Positions 16,548 through 23,253 of a stretch of 38,142 bases of DNA are shown in pieces. The stretch lies in assembly GCF_001418655.1 (NCBI RefSeq), contig NZ_LIQZ01000187.1, positions 1 through 38,142 of the forward strand, in the 5' to 3' direction. The first letter of the stretch is position 1; each line of letters begins with the position of its first letter. Source of the DNA: Streptomyces phaeochromogenes. Its GTDB lineage: Bacteria > Actinomycetota > Actinomycetes > Streptomycetales > Streptomycetaceae. A program made the position numbers and the translations under genes. The notes under the pieces were generated by a model. That model ran no database searches. It was given only the letters and a program-made list of their open reading frames with translations, and was not told the origin of the DNA.

Positions 16548-16871
16548 GTGACCCAAGGCCACCGCATCACCATCGAGCAGGGCACCGAGCACGTCCGTGT
16601 CGTGCGTGGAGGACAGGTGCTCGCGGAGAGCACCCGCCCGCTGCTGCTGCGCGAGACGGGCCTGCCCGTGCGCTACTACCTCCCCGCGGAGGACGTACGC
16701 CTGGATCTGCTGACCCCGTCGGAGACCCGCACCCACTGCCCCTTCAAGGGCGACGCGTCCTACTGGTCGCTGCCGGACGCCCCCGACCTCGTCTGGAGCT
16801 ACCCCGACCCCAAGCCGGAGGTCGCCGAGATCAAGGACCACCTGTGCTTCTACGAAGTAGAAGCCGTTTGA
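16548..16871 (+). CDS. DUF427 domain protein
   Basis: A 107-residue single-domain protein of the DUF427 family. Family hallmarks are RVVRGGQVLAES near the N-terminus, the central PVRYYLPAEDVRLDLL, THCPFKGDASYW and the C-terminal DHLCFYEVEAV. The fold is a small beta barrel; no reaction is established, although some relatives are fused to metabolic domains. The start is GTG at 16548 with GAGGAGG about ten bases upstream. The alpha/beta hydrolase gene follows 65 bases later on the same strand. Confidence 0.92.
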   Translation: MTQGHRITIEQGTEHVRVVRGGQVLAESTRPLLLRETGLPVRYYLPAEDVRLDLLTPSETRTHCPFKGDASYWSLPDAPDLVWSYPDPKPEVAEIKDHLCFYEVEAV

Positions 16872-16936
16872 CCCCGTCTCCGAACGGACCCACGTCCCAC
16901 CGATGAGTTCCGGGCCGTCCGGCAGTCCTCACAGGC

Positions 16937-17719
16937 ATGGAGAAGAAGACGATCTCGCGCGACGGCACGCCCATCGCGTACGAAGTCAGTGGTGAGGGCC
17001 CGGCGGTCATCTTCGCGACCGGGGCCATGGCCACGGGCGCTTCCGACGCGCCCCTGGCCTCGCTCCTGTCGGACCGGTTCAGCGCGGTCGTGTACGACCG
17101 CAGGGGCCGCGGCGGGAGCGGTGACACACAGCCCTTCGAAGTGGCCCGGGAAGTCGAGGACATCGCGGCTCTCATCGAGGCCACGGGCGACGGCGGCGCG
17201 GCCCTGTACGGCATGTCGTCGGGCGCCGCACTGGTCGTGGAGGCGGCGGCGAGCGGGCTGCCGGTGCGCAAAGCGGCCGTCTACGAGCCGCCGTTCGCCG
17301 TCTACGAAGGGGGCGAAGAACAGCGCGCGGAGTACACCGAGCGCCTGACCCAGCTGCTGGCGCAGGACAGGCGCGGAGACGCGGTGGAGCTGTTCATCGC
17401 CCTGACCGGTGCGCCCCCCGAGGTCATCAGGGGCATGCGGCACTCCGCCGTGTGGCCCGCCCTGGAGGCGGTCGCCCCGACCCTCGCGTACGACAACGCC
17501 GTGATGGGCGACGGACTGGTGCCCCGCAAGCGCCTCGCCTCCGTCGCCGTACCCGTGCTGGCCCTGGCGGGCGGCGCGAGCCCCGAGTGGATGCGCGAGT
17601 CCGCCCGGGCCACCGCGGAGGCGGCGCCGGACGGGACGTACCGCGTGCTGGAGGGCCAGACCCACGTCGTCGATCCCGGGGTCCTGGCACCGGCGCTGGC
17701 GGAGTTCTTCGCCGCGTAG
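16937..17719 (+). CDS. Alpha/beta hydrolase
   Basis: A 260-residue single-domain alpha/beta hydrolase. The nucleophile elbow is GMSSG with Ser94, the oxyanion strand is GPAVIFATGAMATG, and the terminal catalytic His is in GQTHVVDPG. The DRRGRGGSGDTQPF segment is typical of the esterase/peroxidase branch. The acid residue is not clear: the usual site reads LAGGASPEW. There is no signal peptide, so it acts in the cytoplasm. The ATG at 16937 has no good SD. The gene is convergent with mnmA, and a 24-base tandem repeat lies between them. Substrate unknown. Confidence 0.9.
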   Translation: MEKKTISRDGTPIAYEVSGEGPAVIFATGAMATGASDAPLASLLSDRFSAVVYDRRGRGGSGDTQPFEVAREVEDIAALIEATGDGGAALYGMSSGAALVVEAAASGLPVRKAAVYEPPFAVYEGGEEQRAEYTERLTQLLAQDRRGDAVELFIALTGAPPEVIRGMRHSAVWPALEAVAPTLAYDNAVMGDGLVPRKRLASVAVPVLALAGGASPEWMRESARATAEAAPDGTYRVLEGQTHVVDPGVLAPALAEFFAA

Positions 17720-17762
17720 CCGTACGGCCACGCTGCCTTGCAGGGCGGTGCGGGGGCGACTC

Positions 17763-17814
17763 GGCCGGCCGGTACCAGGCGTCTCAGGCCGGCCGGTACC
17801 GGGCCTCTCAGGCC
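17763..17814. repeat. 24-base tandem repeat at the mnmA 3' end
   Basis: Two units of 24 bases (17763-17786 and 17787-17810) begin GGCCGGCCGGTACC and differ at two positions; four bases of a third unit follow. The repeat includes the mnmA stop codon (17808-17810) and contains the palindrome CCGGTACCGG. Confidence 0.85.
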
Positions 17815-18932
17815 AGTGCGGTCGCCGCGCGCGTAGTCGTCGCGATCGTCGCCGAGCCCACCACACGCGTGTCGTCGTAGAGGACGATCGCCTGGCCGGG
17901 GGCGACGCCGCGGACGGGCTCGGTGAAGCGGACCTGGAGCTCGCCGTCGACGAGTTCGGCGGTGACCGTCGTCTCGCCGCCGTGGGCGCGGAGCTGGGCC
18001 GTGTACGTGCCCGGGCCGGCCGGGGCGGCACCGCACCAGCGGGGCTTGACGGCCGTCAGGGCGGAGACGTCCAGGGCTGCCGCCGGGCCGACCGTCACGG
18101 TGTTGTCGACGGGCGAGATGTCGAGCACGTACCGCGGCTTGCCGTCGGGGGCCGGGGTGCCGATGCGCAGGCCCTTGCGCTGGCCGATCGTGAAGCCGAA
18201 CGCGCCCTCGTGGCTGCCGAGAACCGTGCCGGTCTCGTCGACGATGTCACCCTCCGCCTTGCCCAGGCGGTTCGCGAGGAAGCCCTGGGTGTCGCCGTCG
18301 GCGATGAAGCAGATGTCGTGCGAGTCCGGCTTCTTGGCCACGGCGAGGCCCCGCTGCTCGGCCTCCGCGCGGATCTCGTCCTTCGTGGTGAGCGTGTCGC
18401 CGAGCGGGAAGAGCGCGTGCGCGAGCTGACGGTCGTCCAGCACACCGAGGACGTACGACTGGTCCTTGGCCATGTCCGAGGCGCGGTGCAGCTCGCGCGT
18501 GCCGTCGTCGTTCACGATCACCTTGGCGTAATGGCCCGTGCAGACCGCGTCGAAGCCGAGGGCGAGGGCCTTGTCGAGCAGGGCCGCGAACTTGATCTTC
18601 TCGTTGCAGCGCAGACAGGGGTTCGGGGTGCGGCCGGCCTCGTACTCCGCGACGAAGTCCTCGACCACGTCCTCGCGGAAGCGCTCGGCGAGGTCCCACA
18701 CGTAGAACGGGATGCCGATGACGTCCGCGGCGCGGCGGGCGTCGCGCGAATCCTCGATGGTGCAACAGCCACGCGCGCCCGTGCGGAACGATTTCGGGTT
18801 CGCCGAAAGAGCGAGGTGGACACCGGTCACGTCATGCCCTGCTTCCGCGGCACGGGCGGCGGCGACGGCGGAGTCCACACCACCGGACATGGCGGCCAGT
18901 ACGCGAAGGGGGCGCTGCGAGGTCTCAGTCAT
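17808..18932 (-). CDS. mnmA: tRNA-specific 2-thiouridylase MnmA
   Basis: MnmA puts sulfur on C2 of the wobble uridine in tRNAs for Lys, Glu and Gln. The ATP-pyrophosphatase loop is SGGVDS (residues 16-21). The two catalytic cysteines are Cys109 in CLRCNEKIKF and Cys208 in SHDICFIADG. The ATG is at 18932. A 13-base palindrome begins two bases upstream and covers the likely SD. Sulfur probably comes from the cysteine desulfurase encoded 900 bases upstream on the same strand, though an amidase gene on the other strand lies between them. At 374 residues it has normal family length. Confidence 0.96.
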   Translation of the reverse strand: MTETSQRPLRVLAAMSGGVDSAVAAARAAEAGHDVTGVHLALSANPKSFRTGARGCCTIEDSRDARRAADVIGIPFYVWDLAERFREDVVEDFVAEYEAGRTPNPCLRCNEKIKFAALLDKALALGFDAVCTGHYAKVIVNDDGTRELHRASDMAKDQSYVLGVLDDRQLAHALFPLGDTLTTKDEIRAEAEQRGLAVAKKPDSHDICFIADGDTQGFLANRLGKAEGDIVDETGTVLGSHEGAFGFTIGQRKGLRIGTPAPDGKPRYVLDISPVDNTVTVGPAAALDVSALTAVKPRWCGAAPAGPGTYTAQLRAHGGETTVTAELVDGELQVRFTEPVRGVAPGQAIVLYDDTRVVGSATIATTTRAATALA

Positions 18933-18933
18933 A

Positions 18934-18946
18934 ACCCTTCAAGGGT
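18934..18946. promoter_or_regulatory. Palindrome covering the mnmA ribosome binding site
   Basis: ACCCTTCAAGGGT is a perfect 6+1+6 palindrome immediately upstream of the mnmA ATG. In the mRNA it reads ACCCUUGAAGGGU, so the GAAGGG that would bind the ribosome could pair with ACCCUU, or the site could bind a protein in this 60-base divergent promoter region. Confidence 0.35.
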
Positions 18947-18992
18947 ACGGGTCCGTGGGAACCGGAGCCCACGAGTATCCGTTCGACTAGAC

Positions 18993-19706
18993 ATGCACGA
19001 TCAGGGTGGGGATACGGCGAAGGACACGGACCGGCACATCGGGCGCCGTGCGCTGCTCATCGGCGGGGCCGTGGCCACCACGGCTGCCGTGGGTACGGCC
19101 GTGCTGGCGCAGGACGAGCTGAGGCGCATGTGGTGGCGGCTGCCGAGCGTGGAGAAGCCGCGCAAGGAGGGTGAGGTCGACTTCCGGGGCGCGCGCTGGG
19201 TGGCGGCGTCCTCGTCGAACTGGCGTATGGCCGACCGGCCCGACGACTTCGGCATAGACCGCGTGATCATCCATGTCACGCAGGGCAGTTACGCGAGCGC
19301 GGTGAAGGTCTTCCAGAACCCCGCGCACGGCGCCGCCACGCACTACATCGTCCGCCAGGACGGCCGTGTCACGCAGATGATCCGCGAGCTGGACGTCGCG
19401 TTCCACGCGGGCAACCGCGATTTCAACGAGCGGAGCGTCGGCATCGAGCACGAGGGCTTCGTGGACCGCCCGAAGGACTTCACGGACGCGATGTACGAGG
19501 CCTCGGCCCGTCTGACGGCCCGCATCTGCGCCCGGTACGACATCCCGGTCGACCGGAAGCACATCATCGGCCACGTCGAGGTACCGGGCACGGACCACAC
19601 GGACCCGGGCCCGCACTGGGACTGGAAGAGATACATACCCATGGTGCGCGAGGCCGCCGAGCAATCGGCCTCCCCGTCGGCCAAGCCGTCCACGCGCAGC
19701 GCGTAG
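18993..19706 (+). CDS. Secreted N-acetylmuramoyl-L-alanine amidase (Amidase_2)
   Basis: A 237-residue enzyme that cleaves the amide between muramic acid and the peptide in peptidoglycan. A twin-arginine-like leader (HIGRRALLIGGAVATTAAVG, residues 15-34) suggests Tat export or a membrane anchor. The Amidase_2 zinc ligands are His94 (VIIHVTQG), His194 (IIGHVEVP) and Asp204 (HTDPGPHWDW), with spacing like AmiD. The mature protein starts near residue 40 and ends in a short Ser/Pro/Lys tail. The ATG at 18993 lacks a clear SD, so the transcript may be leaderless. It is transcribed divergently from mnmA. A role in wall turnover is likely. Confidence 0.93.
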   Translation: MHDQGGDTAKDTDRHIGRRALLIGGAVATTAAVGTAVLAQDELRRMWWRLPSVEKPRKEGEVDFRGARWVAASSSNWRMADRPDDFGIDRVIIHVTQGSYASAVKVFQNPAHGAATHYIVRQDGRVTQMIRELDVAFHAGNRDFNERSVGIEHEGFVDRPKDFTDAMYEASARLTARICARYDIPVDRKHIIGHVEVPGTDHTDPGPHWDWKRYIPMVREAAEQSASPSAKPSTRSA

Positions 19707-19719
19707 GAGGGGCGCGCTC

Positions 19720-19805
19720 CTTCAGGGGCGCGGGGCGGTGACATTGTGCGGCTCCGCGCGTGGGCGCGACCAGCCACAGCCGGCCCGCGGCTGTGAACGG
19801 CCCGC
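19720..19805. repeat. Dispersed intergenic repeat, copy 1
   Basis: The block begins CTTCAGGGGCGCGGGGC and continues GTGACATTGTGCGGCTCCGC, then GGGCGCGACCAGCCACAGC. Its first 50 bases match the reverse complement of 32747-32793 closely. Similar blocks (AGGGGCGCGGGG...CGCGACCAGCCAC) are familiar between Streptomyces genes. It fills the gap between the convergent amidase and cysteine desulfurase genes. Confidence 0.7.
19775..19795. terminator. Hairpin between convergent genes
   Basis: CACAGCCG (19775-19782) pairs perfectly with CGGCTGTG (19788-19795) across a 5-base loop. It forms the core of the dispersed repeat and could terminate both the amidase and cysteine desulfurase transcripts. Confidence 0.55.
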
Positions 19806-19834
19806 ACCCGGGAACCGCACATCCAGCGGAGCTC

Positions 19835-21004
19835 TCAGCTCAGGCCCGCCGTCCGTGCCCTCTCCACCGCCGGTCCGATCGCCTTCGCGACCGCCTCGAC
19901 GTCCGTCTCCGTCGAGGTGTGGCCGAGGGAGAAGCGGAGGGTGCCGCGGGCGAGGTCGGGGTCGGTGCCCGTGGCGAGGAGTACGTGGCTCGGCTGGGCC
20001 ACGCCCGCCGTGCACGCGGAGCCCGTGGAGCACTCGATGCCCTGCGCGTCGAGCAACAGGAGCAGTGAGTCGCCCTCGCAGCCGGGGAACGTGAAGTGGG
20101 CGTTGGCCGGCAGGCGGCCCCCGCTCGCCGGGTCGCCGCCGAGGATCGCGTCCGGCACTGCCTGGAGGACGGCGTCGACCAGGTCGTCGCGCAGCCCGCC
20201 GATCTCGCGGACGAACCACTCGCGCTGCTCGGCGGCGGTCCGCCCCGCCACGGCGAACGCGGCGACGGCGGGCACGTCCAGGGTCCCGGAGCGTACGTGC
20301 CGCTCCTGGCCCCCGCCGTGCAGGACCGGCACGGGGCTGTACTCACGGCCCAGCAGGAGCGCCCCGATGCCGTACGGGCCGCCGATCTTGTGGCCCGAGA
20401 CGGTCATCGCGGCGAGGCCCGAGGCGCCGAAGTCGAGGGGGATCTGGCCGAAGGCCTGGACGGCGTCGGCGTGCAGCGGGATGTCGAACTCCCCTGCCAC
20501 GTCGGCCAGTTCGCGGACCGGCATGACCGTGCCGATCTCGTTGTTCGCCCACATGACGGTCGCGAGGGCGACGTCGTCGGGGTTGCGCGCGATGGCCTCG
20601 CGGAGGGCTTCGGGGTCGACGCGGCCGTAGCGGTCGACGGGGAGGTACTCGACCGTGGCGCCCTCGTGCTCGCCGAGCCAGTGGACCGCGTCGAGGACGG
20701 CGTGGTGCTCCACGGGGCTCGCGAGGACCCGGGTGCGGGCCGGGTCGGCGTCGCGGCGGGACCAGTACAGGCCCTTCACGGCGAGGTTGTCCGCCTCGGT
20801 GCCGCCGGAGGTGAAGACCACCTCGCTCGGGCGGGCGCCCAGGGCGTCCGCGAGGGTTTCGCGGCCCTCCTCGACCGTCCGGCGGGCGCGGCGGCCGGCG
20901 GCGTGCAGGGAGGATGCGTTGCCGGTGACGGAGAACTGAGCGGTCATTGCCTCGACCGCCTCCGGGAGCATCGGGGTGGTCGCGGCGTGGTCGAGGTATG
21001 CCAT
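19835..21004 (-). CDS. Cysteine desulfurase (NifS/IscS family)
   Basis: A 389-residue PLP enzyme that takes sulfur from cysteine and passes it on as a persulfide. The PLP lysine is Lys206 in SGHKIGGPYGIG, and the catalytic cysteine is Cys331 in STGSACTAG on the mobile loop. The N-terminal YLDHAATTP and EVVFTSGGTEADN are family marks. The nearby mnmA suggests it supplies sulfur for tRNA 2-thiouridine, but it may also serve iron-sulfur cluster assembly; no iscU or suf gene is in the window. The start is ATG at 21004. Confidence 0.95.
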   Translation of the reverse strand: MAYLDHAATTPMLPEAVEAMTAQFSVTGNASSLHAAGRRARRTVEEGRETLADALGARPSEVVFTSGGTEADNLAVKGLYWSRRDADPARTRVLASPVEHHAVLDAVHWLGEHEGATVEYLPVDRYGRVDPEALREAIARNPDDVALATVMWANNEIGTVMPVRELADVAGEFDIPLHADAVQAFGQIPLDFGASGLAAMTVSGHKIGGPYGIGALLLGREYSPVPVLHGGGQERHVRSGTLDVPAVAAFAVAGRTAAEQREWFVREIGGLRDDLVDAVLQAVPDAILGGDPASGGRLPANAHFTFPGCEGDSLLLLLDAQGIECSTGSACTAGVAQPSHVLLATGTDPDLARGTLRFSLGHTSTETDVEAVAKAIGPAVERARTAGLS

Positions 21005-21132
21005 GGTAGGCCCGATTCTAGGGCCCGCTGTCTGATGGCTCGGCCGGGTGGGTTGTTTGCGGGGCGCACGCCGGGGGTGCCCTACCGGGACTCCCTCTCA
21101 GCCCCTCTTAACCAGGCACCCGGAGCCGGAGG

Positions 21133-21173
21133 CTGTGCCCACCCGTTCCGCCCTGCGGAACGCCTGCCCACAG
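21133..21173. repeat. REP-like palindromic element
   Basis: Nested inverted repeats: CTGTG (21133-21137) with CACAG (21169-21173) outside, and CGTTCCGC with GCGGAACG (21144-21162) inside around a CCT loop. The motif CCACCCGTTCCGC is familiar from intergenic repeats in Streptomyces. It lies between the start of the cysteine desulfurase gene and the end of the next gene upstream. Confidence 0.5.
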
Positions 21174-21191
21174 CACTGGCGGCTGCCCGCC

Positions 21192-21461
21192 TCAGAAGCT
21201 CCACGACAGCGTGCTGTCCGCCGACATGAAGGCCAGGAGGACCAGGAGGTCGGCGATTCCGAGGGTGAGGCCGAGGAAGGCTCGGCCGCGGCGGGTGGTG
21301 CCGCGGTAGAGGGATGCCGAGGCGAGGGCGATGGAGATGGGGCCCAGGAAGATGTTCAGGGCCAGCAGGCCGACGAGGCCGAGGATGAACGACGCGACGG
21401 CCATGCCGTCGGCGTCACGGACGGTGCTCCGGCGCCGCGGGGCGGCGGTGGTGAGTTCCAT
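21192..21461 (-). CDS. Small two-to-three-helix membrane protein, DUF4190-like, 89 aa
   Basis: The protein starts MELTTAAPRRRSTVRDADG and then has hydrophobic helices around GMAVASFILGLVGLLALNIFLGPISIALASASLY and GRAFLGLTLGIADLLVLLAFMS. The alternation of ASFILGLVG and a second GLTLGIADLL is typical of DUF4190-type proteins, often of unknown role. ATG 21461 has GGGAG eight bases upstream. A second, smaller membrane protein gene lies 106 bases upstream on the same strand, so the two may form an operon next to the TetR gene. Confidence 0.8.
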   Translation of the reverse strand: MELTTAAPRRRSTVRDADGMAVASFILGLVGLLALNIFLGPISIALASASLYRGTTRRGRAFLGLTLGIADLLVLLAFMSADSTLSWSF

Positions 21462-21502
21462 GTGTCTGCTCCCAACAGGCAGTCGAACAGTCAGCTGAGT
21501 GG

Positions 21503-21558
21503 GGGTGGTTGAGCGTGAGTGGTTGAGCGGGGGTGGCTGAGCGTGGGTGATGGAGAGT
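21503..21558. repeat. Four 14-base tandem units after a small gene
   Basis: Units of pattern G-R-G-T-G-G-Y-T-G-A-G-C-G-K repeat at 21503, 21517, 21531 and, degenerate, at 21545. By count the plus strand has 32 G and 4 C in 56 bases, so the minus-strand transcript is C-rich and almost G-free, the composition of a Rho loading site. The array begins ten bases beyond the stop of the gene ending at 21568. Confidence 0.85.
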
Positions 21559-21567
21559 TCGGGCGGG

Positions 21568-21732
21568 TCAGCTCGACGTCTCGCGGCGTCGGCCGTGGCG
21601 CTCGCGGACCGCGAAGACGGCCAGCCACACGCCGATGACGGCGGCGGCGACGAGGGTGAAGGACAGCGGGGCGTGGGCCACGGTGCCGAGCATGAGGCCC
21701 AGCAGCAGGAGCGCTGCGACGAGGAACAGCAT
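21568..21732 (-). CDS. Small hydrophobic membrane protein, 54 aa
   Basis: MLFLVAALLLLGLMLGTVAH is followed by a second helix around FTLVAAAVIGVWLAVFAVRE and a charged tail (RHGRRRETSS). Two helices in a hairpin with both ends in the cytoplasm is the likely topology. ATG 21732 has GAGAGG six bases upstream; the longer upstream frame has no support. It sits 193 bases from the divergent TetR gene and is a plausible target of it. No function is known to me. Confidence 0.8.
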   Translation of the reverse strand: MLFLVAALLLLGLMLGTVAHAPLSFTLVAAAVIGVWLAVFAVRERHGRRRETSS

Positions 21733-21848
21733 GAGATGCCTCTCGTGGTGAGTCCGGCGAGCCGCCGTGTCCGCCCCGCACAGCTCCGTACGGTCCGGAT
21801 GCCCCCGGATGTTTCCGGGACCCGACAACTCGGTGAACGCTTGTGGTT

Positions 21849-21918
21849 ACAGTTGTTCACTGACTCCAGAGTCTAGCGCGTCGTACGACTTTCCCATTAC
21901 AGAGAACAGTTGTTAACT
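21849..21918. promoter_or_regulatory. Repeated site ACAGTTGTTMACT before the TetR gene
   Basis: ACAGTTGTTCACT (21849-21861) and ACAGTTGTTAACT (21906-21918) form a 12 of 13 match direct repeat in the divergent promoter region. Each core, ACA-GT-TGT, is itself palindromic. The second copy ends seven bases before the TetR ATG, where a -10 element (TTAACT) for a leaderless transcript would lie. This fits autoregulation, with the second site facing the small membrane genes. Confidence 0.5.
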
Positions 21919-21925
21919 ACATGGC

Positions 21926-22543
21926 ATGAGTCACACCCTCGGCATCCGGCAGGCCCAGAAGCAGAAGACCCGACAGGCGTTCCTGGACGCCGCGTTGAGC
22001 CTGCTGGAGGAGCAGAGCCTCAGCAGCCTGGGCCTGCGCGAGGTCACCCGGGCCGTCGGCGTCGCCCCGACCGCCTTCTACCGGCACTTCCACTCGACCG
22101 CGGATCTGGGAGTCGCCCTGGTCGAGGAGGCGCTGGGCAGTCTGCACCCGATGATCGCCGGCACGGTGTCGGCCGCCGGCGACAGCGACGAACGCATAGA
22201 CCGTGCCGTCGCCCTGATCGCCCGTCATGTGCGCGAGCACCCCGCGCACATCCGGTTCATCGCCCGCGAGCGCAACGGCGGCGTGCAGAAGGTCCGGTCG
22301 GCGATCGCGGAGCAGATGGCCCGGTTCGCCGACGAGGTGAAGGCCGAACTGGCCAAGCAGCCCGAGTCCGCCGGCTGGAGCGACGACGACCTGCTGATGC
22401 TCGCCGGCCTGTACGTCGACCAGATGCTGATGACCGCCAGCACGTTCCTGGAGGCGGCCCCCGAGGAACAGGATCAGGTGGCCCGGGTGGCCACCCGCCG
22501 GATGCGGCTGATCAGCATCGGCCGCCGCCACTGGCTGGGCTGA
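21926..22543 (+). CDS. TetR-family transcriptional regulator
   Basis: A 205-residue regulator. The helix-turn-helix lies near residues 30-58 (SLGLREVTRAVGVAPTAFYRHF), preceded by KQKTRQAFLDAALSLLEE. The ligand domain has the pattern of FabR-like or fatty-acid-related TetR proteins (HVREHPAHIRFIARERNGG), which is only a weak hint at the ligand. No SD precedes the ATG at 21926, so a leaderless message is likely. Divergent small membrane protein genes and the repeated upstream site suggest local regulation. It is convergent with a lipoprotein gene across a perfect terminator. Confidence 0.92.
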   Translation: MSHTLGIRQAQKQKTRQAFLDAALSLLEEQSLSSLGLREVTRAVGVAPTAFYRHFHSTADLGVALVEEALGSLHPMIAGTVSAAGDSDERIDRAVALIARHVREHPAHIRFIARERNGGVQKVRSAIAEQMARFADEVKAELAKQPESAGWSDDDLLMLAGLYVDQMLMTASTFLEAAPEEQDQVARVATRRMRLISIGRRHWLG

Positions 22544-22570
22544 CCCCCCGCGACACGACTTCGCCCGCAC

Positions 22571-22613
22571 GCGCGAAGGGCGCGTACGACAGTGCCGTAC
22601 GCGCCCTTCGCGC
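22571..22613. terminator. Bidirectional terminator between TetR and lipoprotein genes
   Basis: A perfect 18-bp stem (22571-22588 with 22596-22613; GCGAAGGGCGCGTACG arm) closes a 7-base loop ACAGTGC. It lies between two convergent gene ends, 27 bases from the TetR stop and 24 from the lipoprotein stop. Confidence 0.9.
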
Positions 22614-22637
22614 CCTTCACCACCGACCGCGAGCGGG

Positions 22638-23039
22638 TCAGCCCTGGGCCTGCTGCCCCTGACCCTGCTGTCCGCCGGTCCCGCAGCCTCCGCCCGGGCC
22701 GCCGCCCTGGCCTCCGCCGGGACCGCCGCTGGGCGCTCCCGACGGCATCCCGGAGGGCGCGCCCGACGGGGCCTTCCCCGTGGCGGCACCGGACGGCGCC
22801 CCCGAGGGTGCTCCCGAAGGCGCCCCGGACGGCGCTCCGCTCGGCATCCCCGACGGGGCACCACTCGGCGCACCCGAGGGTGCCTGGCAACTCTGCTGCC
22901 CCGAGCCGCCATTGCCGTTGCCATTGCCCGAGGACGACGAGGAGTCGTCGGAGCCGCAGGCCGTCAACAGGAGCGGCGACAGCGCCAGCAGGGCGATGGC
23001 GGGGACGTGACGTACGCGCGTCATGCGGACAGGCTTCAT
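22638..23039 (-). CDS. Proline/serine/glycine repeat lipoprotein, 133 aa
   Basis: A signal peptide with basic start (MKPVRMTRVRHVP), a hydrophobic core and lipobox LLTAC (Cys28) predicts a lipid-anchored extracellular protein. The mature part is low complexity: DDSSSSSGNGNGNGG, then about a dozen P-S-G-A/M tetrapeptides between residues 53 and 106, then a Gly/Gln-rich tail. Cys51 and Cys119 flank the repeat and could form a disulfide. There is no folded domain. ATG 23039 has GGGAG about ten bases upstream. Such proteins may act as wall spacers or surface material; that is inference. The repeat number is likely to vary between strains. Confidence 0.8.
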   Translation of the reverse strand: MKPVRMTRVRHVPAIALLALSPLLLTACGSDDSSSSSGNGNGNGGSGQQSCQAPSGAPSGAPSGMPSGAPSGAPSGAPSGAPSGAATGKAPSGAPSGMPSGAPSGGPGGGQGGGPGGGCGTGGQQGQGQQAQG

Positions 23040-23253
23040 GAGGGCAACTCCCGTTTGGATGAGCGGAATCTGAGAGCCGCATGCAACCAACCGCCCCTGG
23101 GCCCAGCTTGGGTCCGCGCTGTGGCCCGCCTGTGGCCAATGCAAAGACCACCTCAACAAATCTGCCCTGACCTGCACTTACCTCCGCTCGCCCCAACTCC
23201 CCCGCTGGTACAGGTCCGTGACAGAGGACAGGGGGCGGCCGACCGCGTACGGA

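Noticed and set aside
17748..18992. Long N-terminal extension of the amidase frame
   Set aside because: It runs antisense through mnmA; the amidase begins naturally at 18993 with a Tat-type leader.
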